Source: Niastella vici
GTDB taxonomy: Bacteria; Bacteroidota; Bacteroidia; Chitinophagales; Chitinophagaceae
Reading direction: 5' to 3'
Length of the DNA stretch: 64,000 bases
Assembly (NCBI RefSeq): GCF_002077945.1
Contig: NZ_LVYD01000046.1
Location: 124,001 to 188,000, forward strand
Notes under the pieces: generated by a model
The model's input: the letters and a program-made list of their open reading frames with translations, nothing else
Told to the model about the DNA's origin: nothing
Database searches by the model: none
Shown here: positions 1-8,780 of the stretch, one piece after another
Layout of the letters: every line of letters begins with the position of its first letter
How positions within the stretch are numbered: the stretch's first letter is position 1
Program-made: the position numbers and the translations under genes

Positions 1-50
1 GGAGACCAGGTACTGGCAAAAACAAAATAATTACCGGCAATTTATAGCAG

Positions 51-79
51 GCGTCCCCTATACATCGGGACGCTTTTTC
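51..79 (+). terminator. Rho-independent terminator of an off-window gene
   Basis: A perfect 7-bp stem (GCGTCCC at 51-57, GGGACGC at 67-73) is followed by a T-rich run, so it should end a plus-strand transcript that enters from the left edge. All three forward frames in the first 50 bases stop early or run through the hairpin, so the upstream gene cannot be identified. Bases 80-205 hold nothing recognisable. Confidence 0.75.
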
Positions 80-205
80 TTTTATATGGCGGAACCTGAG
101 CGTTGGTTCGCGTGCCACTAAAGCTTTAGCGCGGCGGCGGGAAGTTGAAGGGGCAGATGCAATTGAATCCTGACCGTAGTCGAAGGATTCCCTATCTTCG
201 GTGCA

Positions 206-1090
206 ATGCGCAAAGCATTTATACAATTACACCTCGCCGTTTTTCTGGCCGGATTCACCGGCGTTCTTGGCCGGCTCATTACACTCAATGAAGCCTTGCT
301 GGTTTGGTACCGGTTACTCATCACTGTAGTAACCTTATGGGTGATTTATTTTTTTCAACGTAAACTCCATAGCATTTCCCGGGCGGGCATCGCGCGCATA
401 TGCGGGGTGGGGGTAGTGGTAGCGCTGCATTGGGTAACTTTTTATGCCAGTATCAAATATGCGAATGTATCGGTGGCGCTGGTGTGCTTTTCGGCCATTG
501 GTTTTTTTACAGCTATTCTGGAACCGCTCATTACCCGTAAACCATTCAATAGAAATGAATTATTGCTGGGGTTACTGGTGATCGCCGGCATCTATCTCAT
601 TTTTCATTTTGATCCCCAGTACAAAACAGGCATTATCATGGGCATTATTTCGGCCTTGCTCGCCAGCCTGTTCCCGGTGTTCAACCGGGTATTGGTACAG
701 CAGTATAAGCCTGAAACGGTTACCCTGTACCAGCTCAGCGGCGGGTTCCTGTTCCTGACCATACTGGTACCATTTTACCTGCAGGTTGTTCCTGCCAGTT
801 ACCTTGTTCCTACTATAACAGACGCCGGTTGGCTGCTGGTGTTAGGTTGGTTTTGCACTGTGCTGGCCTTTAACCTGTCAATGAACGCCCTCAAAAAGAT
901 CTCTGCATTTACCGTTAATCTTACCTACAACCTCGAGCCTTTGTATGGTATTGCACTGGCCTTTATTATTTACCGCGAAGACAAATACCTCTCCGGTTCC
1001 TTTTATATCGGATTACTATTAATTGTACTATCTGTGTTTTTACAAACCTGGCTGGTTTACCGGGGCCGCAAAAAACAACATACGATATAA
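206..1090 (+). CDS. EamA/DMT-family transporter
   Basis: The 294-residue protein is almost entirely hydrophobic, with about ten membrane segments arranged as two similar five-helix halves. This is the architecture of EamA (drug/metabolite transporter) exporters in the inner membrane. Features typical of the family are the N-terminal LAVFLAGFTGVLGR segment and the second-half opening around residues 145-165 (GIISALLASLFPVFNR). It ends with a short basic tail (RGRKKQ). The family exports amino acids, purines or other small metabolites; the substrate cannot be read from the sequence. The length is normal for the family. It stands alone, 46 bp before an unrelated lipoprotein gene. Confidence 0.88.
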   Translation: MRKAFIQLHLAVFLAGFTGVLGRLITLNEALLVWYRLLITVVTLWVIYFFQRKLHSISRAGIARICGVGVVVALHWVTFYASIKYANVSVALVCFSAIGFFTAILEPLITRKPFNRNELLLGLLVIAGIYLIFHFDPQYKTGIIMGIISALLASLFPVFNRVLVQQYKPETVTLYQLSGGFLFLTILVPFYLQVVPASYLVPTITDAGWLLVLGWFCTVLAFNLSMNALKKISAFTVNLTYNLEPLYGIALAFIIYREDKYLSGSFYIGLLLIVLSVFLQTWLVYRGRKKQHTI

Positions 1091-1136
1091 TGCAACGGTG
1101 CTTGCCTGTCTTGTGTCAGATATGAAAAGTTAACAC

Positions 1137-1583
1137 ATGAAACGGGCATATAATTATGCATTGGCTGTATTGATAATGACAGTAGTATTCGGTTGCAAAA
1201 AACATCATGATGATACTTCATCCACTGAATTAACCGGTAGTTGGGAGCTGGCAGAAGCTTCGGGTAGTATGCCACCCAAAACGTTCGCAGAGGGGAATGG
1301 AAATATGTTGGTATTTAATGAAAATACCTATTCATCTTATGTAAATGGGCAACTGGTTAAAAGCGGCACCTTTACAACTATAAGTGATAATACAGTAGAA
1401 CAGAATATTTGCCTCATTGTTCCCGATGGCCAGTTTACCCGGCGAATTGTTTTTGATACCGATTCAACAAAGAAATTTTATAATATAGCCGACGGCAAAT
1501 TGTCAATTACTTTTGGCTGTTATGCATTGGATGGCGGTCAGAAATTAACCTACAGGCACATACAGCCCATCCCAATCGATTAA
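1137..1583 (+). CDS. small lipocalin-like lipoprotein, function unknown
   Basis: This 148-residue protein has a lipoprotein signal peptide, with a hydrophobic stretch ending VVFGCKK, so Cys20 is the likely lipidated residue. The mature part is rich in beta-strand and begins TGSWELAEASG, the pattern seen in short lipocalin-like domains of Bacteroidota lipoproteins. The later GTFTTISDN segment also suggests a small beta-barrel. It probably sits on the periplasmic face of an envelope membrane. No enzymatic motif is visible. The lipoprotein call is firm, the lipocalin fold is inference. Confidence 0.7.
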   Translation: MKRAYNYALAVLIMTVVFGCKKHHDDTSSTELTGSWELAEASGSMPPKTFAEGNGNMLVFNENTYSSYVNGQLVKSGTFTTISDNTVEQNICLIVPDGQFTRRIVFDTDSTKKFYNIADGKLSITFGCYALDGGQKLTYRHIQPIPID

Positions 1584-1695
1584 GGGCTCACCAGCTATAT
1601 ACTTTATTATATTCTATAAGCGGTTAATCGGCAGGATAATATTTGCCGGGGTAATATTGATTGCAGTAATTTTATTCCTTAACCCGACCGCAATC

Positions 1696-4689
1696 ATGAG
1701 AAAATTATTCAGTATTCCCGCATTACTGCTGGCAGGCCTGTTTGCCTCCGCACAAAAAAAGCCCCTCACTCATGCCGTTTATGACGGCTGGCAAAGTATA
1801 AACGAACGCTATATCAGCAATAATGGCAAATGGGTGGTTTATACCATCACCCCCCAGGAAGGGGATGCCACCCTGGTAATTCAGGCTACCGATAATTCTT
1901 ACAGAAAAGAAATTCCCCGTGGTTATGCTGCTGCCATTACCGAAGACAGCCGGTTTGTGATCTGTAAAGTGCGGCCGCTCTTCAGCGCTACCCGCGATGC
2001 AAAGATCAAAAAGAAGAAGCCCGATGACATGCCGAAGGACAGTTTGGCAATTGTTGAAGTGGGAAAGGACGCTGTGTTGCGCATTCCCCGGGTAAAATCA
2101 TACAAAACACCTGAAAAAGGCAATGGGCAATGGATAGCTTACCTGCGCGAAAAGTCTCCCGCAGCTGCTGTTGCAACGCCCGATTCGCTTGCTCAGGTAA
2201 ACAACCTGTTGCATATGGCCGATAGCCTGGCGCGTGTAGTTGACAGCTTGCGTAATAAGGTCAATGACGCAAAAATAAATGGCCTCGCCGTATTGAAAGC
2301 ATCAAAAAAAGAAGGCCGGGCCAAAACGGGAGAACCGGTTGAAGAAGGCACCGAACTCGTGCTCAGGAATTTATTTACCGGGGAAGAAAAGCAATTTTTG
2401 CTGGTAAACGATTATTATTTCAGCAAACCCGGAAATACCTGCATTATTGAAACTACCCGTAGTAATGCCGATACGCTGAAAAAAGCGTCGATCATCTGGT
2501 ATAGCCTGTCAAATGGAAAAACAGATACGGTGCTTCGGGGATTCAATGATGCAAAGAATTTCAAACTCGATGAAACCGGCAATCAACTGGCCTTTATTGC
2601 CGAACGCGACAGCAGTACCAAAGCATTGCAAAAGTTTTATAAATTATGGTATTACCGCCCCGGTATGGACAGCGCCCGTTTGCGGGTCGACAGGAATACA
2701 ACGGGCATGGCAAAGGGTTTAACAGTGAGTGATGCGTTTGTGCCCGAGTTCAGCCGGAACGGACAGAAACTATACTTTGGACTGATGCCCATTCGCAAGC
2801 CAAAAGATACCTCCCTGGTTGATTTTGAAACAGCCCGCCTCGATATCTGGCATTATAATGACGATTACCTACAGCCCCAACAGTTGGTGCAGTTGAATAC
2901 TGAACTGCAAAGAAGCTTCAGGGCCGTACTGAATGGCGATGAAAACAAGGTGATACAACTGGGTGCTGAAGATGCAGAAGCGGTTTTCACGGCCGATGAA
3001 GGAAATGCCGATCGGGTGATGGCCGCCTCTACCAAAGGCAATCGTATTGAAAGCCAGTGGGTGGGCTATCCAAAATATAATGTCTATATCATTTCCACCA
3101 TCGATGGTTCACGCAAAACTGTAAAGGAAAAAATACGGTCACCCATTATGCTATCGCCGAAAGGCAACTATGTGATCTGGTACGATCCCACGCAGAAGAA
3201 TTATTTCACCTATGCCGTGAACACCGGAGTTACCACCAATATTACTAAAAGCATCAAAGTGCCTTTGTATGAAGAAGACGATGATCACCCTGATGATCCG
3301 CCGGCTTATGGCATAATGAAATGGCACGAGAACGATAAATATGTGTATGTATACGACAGGTATGATGTTTGGCAATGCGACCCTGAAGGTAAAACAGCGC
3401 CGCGCACACTAACCAGCGGGTATGGCCGCACGCATAAGTTCATTTATCGCTATACTTCTACAGATAAAGAGGAGAAATTTATCAGCGATACCCAAACCGT
3501 AGTATTCAGGGTGCAAAATGAGGTGAACAAACAAAACGGATTGGCTTATCATAATATGAAAGATACCGCCTTCCGCGGTTATGATCCTACAGGAAGAACC
3601 CAGATAGGCTTGCAGGTAGTAAAGGCAAAGAACAGGTATGCCTATTTATATACCATGGAAAGTTTTAAAGTGCCGCCTATGTTGGTAACCTTACTCGATA
3701 CCATGGTAGAGGCTACGAACATCGATATTAATGGGAGCAAAAAATTATTTAAGGATTCGCTCTTTATAAGAGAGCTGCATATTACCAATCCCCAGCAAAA
3801 CGACTACAACTGGTTAACCTGTGAGCTGGTAAAATGGACCATGTTCGATGGTAAACAATCAGAAGGGCTGTTGTACAAACCCGAAGATTTTGATCCTAAG
3901 AAAAAATATCCCGTCATCTTTTATTTTTATGAACGATACAGCGACCAGCTGTACACGTACCGCGCGCCGGCGCCAAGCGCCTCTTCTGTGAACATTCCCT
4001 GGTTTGTAAGCAATGGGTATTTAATATTTGTTCCCGACATCCACTATAAACAGGGCGAGCCTGGTGAAAGTGCCTACAATGCCATTGTTTCGGCAGCTAA
4101 ATTCCTGGCAAAAAAGCCCTGGGTCGATTCAACAAAAATGGCCATTCAGGGACAAAGCTGGGGCGGCTACCAGGTGTCCTACCTGGTAACGCGTACCAAT
4201 ATGTTTGCCGCAGCGGAGGCCGGTGCACCCGTTGCCAACATGACCAGCGCTTATGGTGGTATTCGCTGGGGAACAGGGTTGAACCGCCAGTTCCAGTACG
4301 AGCGTTCGCAAAGCCGTATCGGGTATACCTTATGGCAGCGGCCCGATCTGTACATCAGGAATTCACCGCTTTTCAGGGCCGATAAAGTAAATACACCACT
4401 CATGATCGTGCACAACGATGCCGATGGCTCTGTACCCTGGTACCAGGGCATTGAATACTTTACCGCATTGCGGCGGTTAGGCAAAAAAGTGTGGCTGTTA
4501 CAGTATAACGGTGAAGATCATAACCTGGTTGAAAGAAGGAACCGGAAAGACCTGAGCATTCGTTTAGGTCAGTATTTCGATCACTTTTTGAAGGGAGCCC
4601 CTGCACCCCGCTGGCTGGCCGAAGGGTTGCCGGCTACTTCGAAAGGTATTGATTGGGGAACTGAACTGGAAGAGCAGAAGGGGTTTTAA
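1696..4689 (+). CDS. S9-family prolyl oligopeptidase-like serine peptidase
   Basis: An exported peptidase of 997 residues. The start at 1696 is preferred over an in-frame upstream start at 1657 because it begins directly with a signal peptide (MRKLFSIPALLLAGLFASAQ). Residues of about 30-650 form a long WD/beta-propeller-like region (repeated strands such as GKWVVYT, GNYVIWYD). The C-terminal alpha/beta-hydrolase domain carries the catalytic triad: Ser821 in GQSWGG, Asp910 in HNDADGSVPW, His942 in GEDHNL. The family cleaves oligopeptides after Pro or other residues; a periplasmic or surface role in peptide use is inferred. It is longer than cytosolic prolyl oligopeptidases, as is usual for secreted Bacteroidota members. 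A likely low-complexity insertion lies near residues 160-200 (LARVVDSLRNK). Confidence 0.93.
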   Translation: MRKLFSIPALLLAGLFASAQKKPLTHAVYDGWQSINERYISNNGKWVVYTITPQEGDATLVIQATDNSYRKEIPRGYAAAITEDSRFVICKVRPLFSATRDAKIKKKKPDDMPKDSLAIVEVGKDAVLRIPRVKSYKTPEKGNGQWIAYLREKSPAAAVATPDSLAQVNNLLHMADSLARVVDSLRNKVNDAKINGLAVLKASKKEGRAKTGEPVEEGTELVLRNLFTGEEKQFLLVNDYYFSKPGNTCIIETTRSNADTLKKASIIWYSLSNGKTDTVLRGFNDAKNFKLDETGNQLAFIAERDSSTKALQKFYKLWYYRPGMDSARLRVDRNTTGMAKGLTVSDAFVPEFSRNGQKLYFGLMPIRKPKDTSLVDFETARLDIWHYNDDYLQPQQLVQLNTELQRSFRAVLNGDENKVIQLGAEDAEAVFTADEGNADRVMAASTKGNRIESQWVGYPKYNVYIISTIDGSRKTVKEKIRSPIMLSPKGNYVIWYDPTQKNYFTYAVNTGVTTNITKSIKVPLYEEDDDHPDDPPAYGIMKWHENDKYVYVYDRYDVWQCDPEGKTAPRTLTSGYGRTHKFIYRYTSTDKEEKFISDTQTVVFRVQNEVNKQNGLAYHNMKDTAFRGYDPTGRTQIGLQVVKAKNRYAYLYTMESFKVPPMLVTLLDTMVEATNIDINGSKKLFKDSLFIRELHITNPQQNDYNWLTCELVKWTMFDGKQSEGLLYKPEDFDPKKKYPVIFYFYERYSDQLYTYRAPAPSASSVNIPWFVSNGYLIFVPDIHYKQGEPGESAYNAIVSAAKFLAKKPWVDSTKMAIQGQSWGGYQVSYLVTRTNMFAAAEAGAPVANMTSAYGGIRWGTGLNRQFQYERSQSRIGYTLWQRPDLYIRNSPLFRADKVNTPLMIVHNDADGSVPWYQGIEYFTALRRLGKKVWLLQYNGEDHNLVERRNRKDLSIRLGQYFDHFLKGAPAPRWLAEGLPATSKGIDWGTELEEQKGF

Positions 4690-4741
4690 AAAGATGAAGC
4701 CCACGTAAAAGTGCATCTGATGAGGATAAAAGAAAATGGAG

Positions 4742-4832
4742 ATTTCTGATTTATAGATTTCGGGATTTTGAGATTTGGTAGCACGCCGACCCTGATAAAA
4801 TCCAGAAATCTATAGATCCCCAAATCAGAAAT
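4742..4832. repeat. imperfect inverted repeat between convergent genes
   Basis: ATTTCTGATTT at 4742-4752 is mirrored by AAATCAGAAAT at 4822-4832, with further partial matches inside (AGATTTC / GAAATCT). It lies between the ends of two convergent genes and could fold in RNA as a two-way transcription end. There is no clean T-tract, so terminator function is not certain. The motif has the look of an interspersed intergenic element. Confidence 0.5.
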
Positions 4833-4842
4833 GGATCAAAAG

Positions 4843-5559
4843 CTATGCTGCCTTAGAAATATATCTCACCAAACTCCGTTTGGCAACCGGTAATAATGTT
4901 TCAGAGATCGGGAACGTTAATTCCGTTTCAATAGAATATACCGCCGGGTTGGGCAGGTCTTTTTTATTACGCAACAATTCGGCTTTTATATTCTCATACG
5001 TATTCACCATGTTGCGTTCCCATTCATTCACATATTCCGTTCTGATGGCGCGGTATTTTTCATCATGCTTTTCAAAGATGCTCAGCCTGTATTGGTATAC
5101 CAGCGTATGACGAAAAGAACCTTCGCTTAAAAAGAAATAGCCTTCATGCGTATCGAGCGGTACCAGTCCTACCGGAAAAATATTCAGCTTGTCTTCCACA
5201 AATTCATACAACTCGGTACCACTGCTGATGGTTGTTTTCAGTTTGTCGGCCGAAAAGCTGATGATGTCTTCCAGTTCCTGCATCAGTTCATCATCCCCAA
5301 TGATCTGCTCATATAATAATTCCAGCTTTTCTATTTGCACACCGGTGAGTTTTTTGGGGAATTGTTCCTGCAGAAATTTCTTGTTCTTTTTCAGGGCCTG
5401 CAGGTTATTATAATGGAAGATCACATCCGATAACTGCGGGTATAATTTCGATTCATTAAAATACATGTTTACCTGTTGCAGATAGGCGAGAAGCGTATAT
5501 TTCTTTAACTCGAAATCAATATAGCCTTCGGCAAACCACGTTTCTGAAAGCGTTTTCAT
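4843..5559 (-). CDS. conserved hypothetical cytosolic protein
   Basis: The 238-residue protein starts at 5559; an upstream in-frame extension to 5646 looks non-coding. There is no signal peptide or membrane segment. The first half is predominantly helical and charged (FELKKYTLLAYLQQ, LQALKKNKKFLQEQ), and the second half mixes strands and helices (GYFFLSEGSFRHTLVYQYRLS). No catalytic or nucleic-acid-binding motif was recognised. It faces the peptidase gene convergently and is separated from the downstream-transcribed E2 gene by a strong terminator, so it is probably a single-gene unit. Function unknown. Confidence 0.7.
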   Translation of the reverse strand: MKTLSETWFAEGYIDFELKKYTLLAYLQQVNMYFNESKLYPQLSDVIFHYNNLQALKKNKKFLQEQFPKKLTGVQIEKLELLYEQIIGDDELMQELEDIISFSADKLKTTISSGTELYEFVEDKLNIFPVGLVPLDTHEGYFFLSEGSFRHTLVYQYRLSIFEKHDEKYRAIRTEYVNEWERNMVNTYENIKAELLRNKKDLPNPAVYSIETELTFPISETLLPVAKRSLVRYISKAA

Positions 5560-5776
5560 TTGATCACGTTTTAAGTTTAGAATTGTAGTAGACCTGTTCT
5601 GATGTGGCTCCTCAGGCAAAACAATCAGGGTTGACGCTACTATCAATTTACAAAAAAAAGACCATGCCCGGAAGAGAAGGCTTAATTATTTTACGTTAAA
5701 CAGTATTTAAAATAGTGCAGGCGCTTGCAGCAGAAATATATATTGTAAACGCCTGTTTTTAACACTTAGTATGTAT

Positions 5777-5816
5777 AAAAAAAAACGACCCCCGGCTGGT
5801 ATAGCCGGGGGTCGTT
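5777..5816 (-). terminator. strong Rho-independent terminator of the E2 gene
   Basis: A perfect 14-bp stem (AACGACCCCCGGCT at 5784-5797 with its complement at 5803-5816, 5-nt loop) is flanked on its low-coordinate side by a run of A on the plus strand. Read on the minus strand, this is a GC-rich hairpin followed by a T-run, 27 bp past the E2 stop codon. Confidence 0.92.
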
Positions 5817-5842
5817 CTAATAAATTGAAAACAAATTGCAAC

Positions 5843-7201
5843 TTATAATGTTCTTTCTATCGAAAAATTTTCCAGCTCTTTGGCCACCGCATTCAGGAAG
5901 GTAGAACCCAGGGCGCCATCGATGATGCGGTGATCGTATGACAGCGACAGGTACATCATATGGCGGATTGCTATAAAGTCGCCCTGTTCTGTTTCAATAA
6001 CCACCGGTCTTTTCTTGATGACCCCCGTAGCCAGAATAGCTACCTGCGGCTGATTGATGATGGGCGTACCCATCAGGCTGCCGAAAGTACCCACATTGGT
6101 GAGTGTAAAGGTGCCGCCCTGGGTATCATCGGGCCGTAAGCGGTTATTGCGCGCTGCATGCGACAGCGAGTTCACCTGCCGGGTTAACCCAACCAGGTTC
6201 AGCTGATCGGCATTACGTATTACCGGTACTATCAGGTTGCCCGTGGGCAGGGCAGTGGCCATGCCTATATTGATATCTTTCTTTACGATCAGTTTATCGC
6301 CATCAACGCTGCTGTTAAGCCAGGGATACTTTTTAATGCAACGGATAATGGCTTCTATGAACAAAGGCGTAAAGGTGAGTTTTTCGCCTTCCTGTTTTTC
6401 AAATTCCTTTTTAACCTTGTCGCGCCATTGCACCATATTGGTGACATCAGTCTCAGTAAAGCTGGTTACGTGAGCGCTGGTTTGTTTGCTGCGCACCATA
6501 TGGTCCGAGATCAGCTTGCGCATGCGGTCCATTTCAATGATCTCAACATTGCCGCTATAGGTTTGAATGGGCCGATGCTCGGGTTCTGGCTGTACCTGAC
6601 GTACCTGTGGCAGAATGGTGGGCGTTGTTTCCTGTACATTGTGAACAGGAGCAACGGGCGTGCTGCTAACTTTGCCCGCTTTTTTATTGGCTACATATTG
6701 CAGGATATCTTTTTTGGTAACCCGGCCTTCATTACCGGTACCGGGAATGGCTTCAAGTTCGCTCAGGCTCACTCCTTCGCTGGTGGCAATATTCAGCACC
6801 AGGGGCGAATAAAAGCGGCCGCCGCTGGTAGAACCATGTTGGGTATAAGCCTCATTGGTAACAGGCTTATGGTTCATGTCGTGCCCCATGGCTCGGTTTT
6901 CTGCTACTTCCACGGCCGGACTGGTAACCACCGGTGTTTGGGTTGTTGCTGGCTCTGCAGCATTGGAACGTATACGGGCGATCACCGTACCTACCGGCAC
7001 TACATCATTCACATTGAAAAAGGTTTCCTCTATCACACCTTCGGCAATAGAAGGTACTTCACTGTCCACCTTGTCAGTGGCAATTTCAAGTACCGCCTCA
7101 TCCATCTTCACTGTTTCTCCGGGATGTTTATACCACTTTAAAATAGTGGCTTCCATAATACTTTCACCCATTTTAGGCATCACCAGGTCAACTAAAGCCA
7201 T
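5843..7201 (-). CDS. 2-oxo acid dehydrogenase E2 (dihydrolipoamide acyltransferase)
   Basis: This 452-residue E2 subunit transfers the acyl group from lipoyl-lysine to CoA in a 2-oxo acid dehydrogenase complex. The start at 7201 gives the usual MALVDLVMPKMGESI N-terminus; 7207 is possible. Domains in order: one lipoyl domain (residues about 1-75) with the lipoylated lysine in EIATDKVDSE (Lys44); a linker rich in Pro/Val/Thr; an E3/E1-binding domain (about 130-170, YSPLVLNIATSEGVSLSEL, ending GRVTKKDIL); and the catalytic acyltransferase domain (about 225-450) with DHRIIDGA, containing the catalytic His and Asp. No E1 or E3 gene is adjacent, which leaves open whether it serves the branched-chain, pyruvate or 2-oxoglutarate complex. 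The branched-chain or pyruvate type looks likeliest. Confidence 0.93.
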   Translation of the reverse strand: MALVDLVMPKMGESIMEATILKWYKHPGETVKMDEAVLEIATDKVDSEVPSIAEGVIEETFFNVNDVVPVGTVIARIRSNAAEPATTQTPVVTSPAVEVAENRAMGHDMNHKPVTNEAYTQHGSTSGGRFYSPLVLNIATSEGVSLSELEAIPGTGNEGRVTKKDILQYVANKKAGKVSSTPVAPVHNVQETTPTILPQVRQVQPEPEHRPIQTYSGNVEIIEMDRMRKLISDHMVRSKQTSAHVTSFTETDVTNMVQWRDKVKKEFEKQEGEKLTFTPLFIEAIIRCIKKYPWLNSSVDGDKLIVKKDINIGMATALPTGNLIVPVIRNADQLNLVGLTRQVNSLSHAARNNRLRPDDTQGGTFTLTNVGTFGSLMGTPIINQPQVAILATGVIKKRPVVIETEQGDFIAIRHMMYLSLSYDHRIIDGALGSTFLNAVAKELENFSIERTL

Positions 7202-7259
7202 ATGCAATTGCAGATTTTATTTCCCGACGTTATGCCGGGAAGGTTTATGATTATGCTTT

Positions 7260-7320
7260 GGTCCTTCGACTCTTCGACTCCCCTCAGTGCAGGCCCGGTC
7301 CTGAGCGGAGTCAAAGGACC
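7260..7320. repeat. interspersed palindromic element
   Basis: GGTCCTTCGACTC at 7260-7272 and its near complement GAGTCAAAGGACC at 7308-7320 form the outer arms of a hairpin, with CCCTCAG / CTGAG as an inner arm pair. It lies between cinA and the E2 gene. Elements of this 'CCTTCGACTC...GAGTCGAAGG' type are commonly scattered between genes in bacterial genomes; mRNA stabilisation or simple selfish spread are both possible. Confidence 0.7.
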
Positions 7321-7426
7321 CAAGCTGCGAACTTATTAATTAATATGCATAAAACCGCATCATTCCCCACATGGAGGAAATCCCCCCTGAGGCGCGAAGA
7401 TAATGATTTTACTAACAAGTGTTTGC

Positions 7427-8683
7427 TTATGGGTTCTCTACGATAAATTTCCGCAACAGGTTCAATGCCTGCGTGGCCGTCATTTCAATATTCCGGTCGC
7501 GGTCGAACCGGAACTGGAATTTCTGGGTAACCAGCTTATTGCGGTCACCGGCCGCCACCCAAACCATACCCACCGGTTTTTCGGGGGTGCCGCCATCGGG
7601 GCCCATAATTCCCGATACGGCCAGGGCGTAATCGGTGTTCATACTGGCCAGGGCGCCCGCCGCCATTTCACTTACCACTTCTTCACTCACTGCGCCATTT
7701 TTTTGTAAAGTGGCAGGCGATACCTGCAGGGCCGAGATCTTGATGGCATTATCATAACTTATGATGCTGCCTTTATATATGTTGCTGGCGCCCGGAATGG
7801 CTGTAATAAGGTGGGCAATATAGCCACCGGTACAACTTTCTGCAGTGGTCATCGTCTTGTTCCGTGACCGCAACAATTTGTGCAACGCCATGGGCAGGGT
7901 AGCGTCTTCATCAATGACCAGCCATTCCCGTACCAGTATTTTCAGTTTGTCGAATTCGGTATTCAGCTCATTTTCCAGATGGGTTTTATTGGTGCTCCAC
8001 CCGGTAATGCGCAACCGTACCATGCCGTAATTGGGCAAATAGGCCAGCTTTAAATGAGCAGGTAGTTGCTCTTCCCAATCCCTGATCGTTTCTGCAATAT
8101 ACGATTCCCCAATACCGGCCGTAAGCAGGGTGCGGTGACTGATAAAGGGCATCGCGAATGTTTGCTGCAGGCGCGGTATCACTTCATTAGTGATGAGGCC
8201 CTTCATTTCATGCGGTACGCCCGGTAATGAAACAAATACTTTTCCTTCTTTTTCAAACCACATGCCCGGCGCAGTGCCGCGGGCATTGGGGAGAACCGTG
8301 CAAACATCCGGCACTTCGGCCTGTTTCAGATTGCGTTCAATGATGGGCCGGCGGAAGACCTGTTCAAAAAGATACATCAGGTGTTTGCGCACATCTTCAT
8401 TCATTACCAGCCTGCCGCCGAAATATTCGCACAGCACCGGTTTGGTAATATCGTCGGCCGTTGGACCCAGTCCGCCGGTTATAATAATAATATTGGTATC
8501 GCGGCTTTCTTCGTTCAGGGCGCGGATTATTTCCTCTTTACTGTCACCTACTGCTACCCGTCTTTTTACCCAAACACCGGCCTTGTTCAATTCCTGTGCA
8601 ATGAAAGCGCTGTTGGTATCAATGACCTGTCCTATCAGCAATTCATCACCAATGGTTATAATGGAGGCGATAATTCTTTCCAT
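7427..8683 (-). CDS. cinA: CinA-family protein (nicotinamide mononucleotide deamidase)
   Basis: A 418-residue protein with the full two-domain CinA layout. The N-terminal MoCF/MoaB-like domain (residues about 4-170) opens with ASIITIGDELLIGQ and contains ITGGLGPTADD. The C-terminal PncC-type domain (about 255-415) contains TAESCTGGYIAHLIT and ALAVSGIMGPDGGTPEKPVG. The C-terminal domain is known to hydrolyse nicotinamide mononucleotide to the acid form, recycling the by-product of NAD-dependent DNA ligase. The N-terminal domain in some homologues is an ADP-ribose pyrophosphatase. Length is standard. It is divergent from dacB across a 97-bp gap and may share a transcript with E2 downstream (219-bp gap containing a palindrome). 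Confidence 0.93.
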   Translation of the reverse strand: MERIIASIITIGDELLIGQVIDTNSAFIAQELNKAGVWVKRRVAVGDSKEEIIRALNEESRDTNIIIITGGLGPTADDITKPVLCEYFGGRLVMNEDVRKHLMYLFEQVFRRPIIERNLKQAEVPDVCTVLPNARGTAPGMWFEKEGKVFVSLPGVPHEMKGLITNEVIPRLQQTFAMPFISHRTLLTAGIGESYIAETIRDWEEQLPAHLKLAYLPNYGMVRLRITGWSTNKTHLENELNTEFDKLKILVREWLVIDEDATLPMALHKLLRSRNKTMTTAESCTGGYIAHLITAIPGASNIYKGSIISYDNAIKISALQVSPATLQKNGAVSEEVVSEMAAGALASMNTDYALAVSGIMGPDGGTPEKPVGMVWVAAGDRNKLVTQKFQFRFDRDRNIEMTATQALNLLRKFIVENP

Positions 8684-8780
8684 AATAGCAAATGTAGGTT
8701 AATGTGTTGAATAGGTGATCTGCGCTTTTATGCGTGCAACTTATTTGTAGTTACATCCCTCTTTTCATTAATTTTCCTTT

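Noticed and set aside
6428-7141. 237-codon open frame opposite the E2 gene
   Set aside because: Antisense shadow of a well-supported E2; the translation has no family features.
8190-8702. 170-codon open frame opposite cinA
   Set aside because: Antisense shadow of a conserved gene; Ser/Arg-rich composition.
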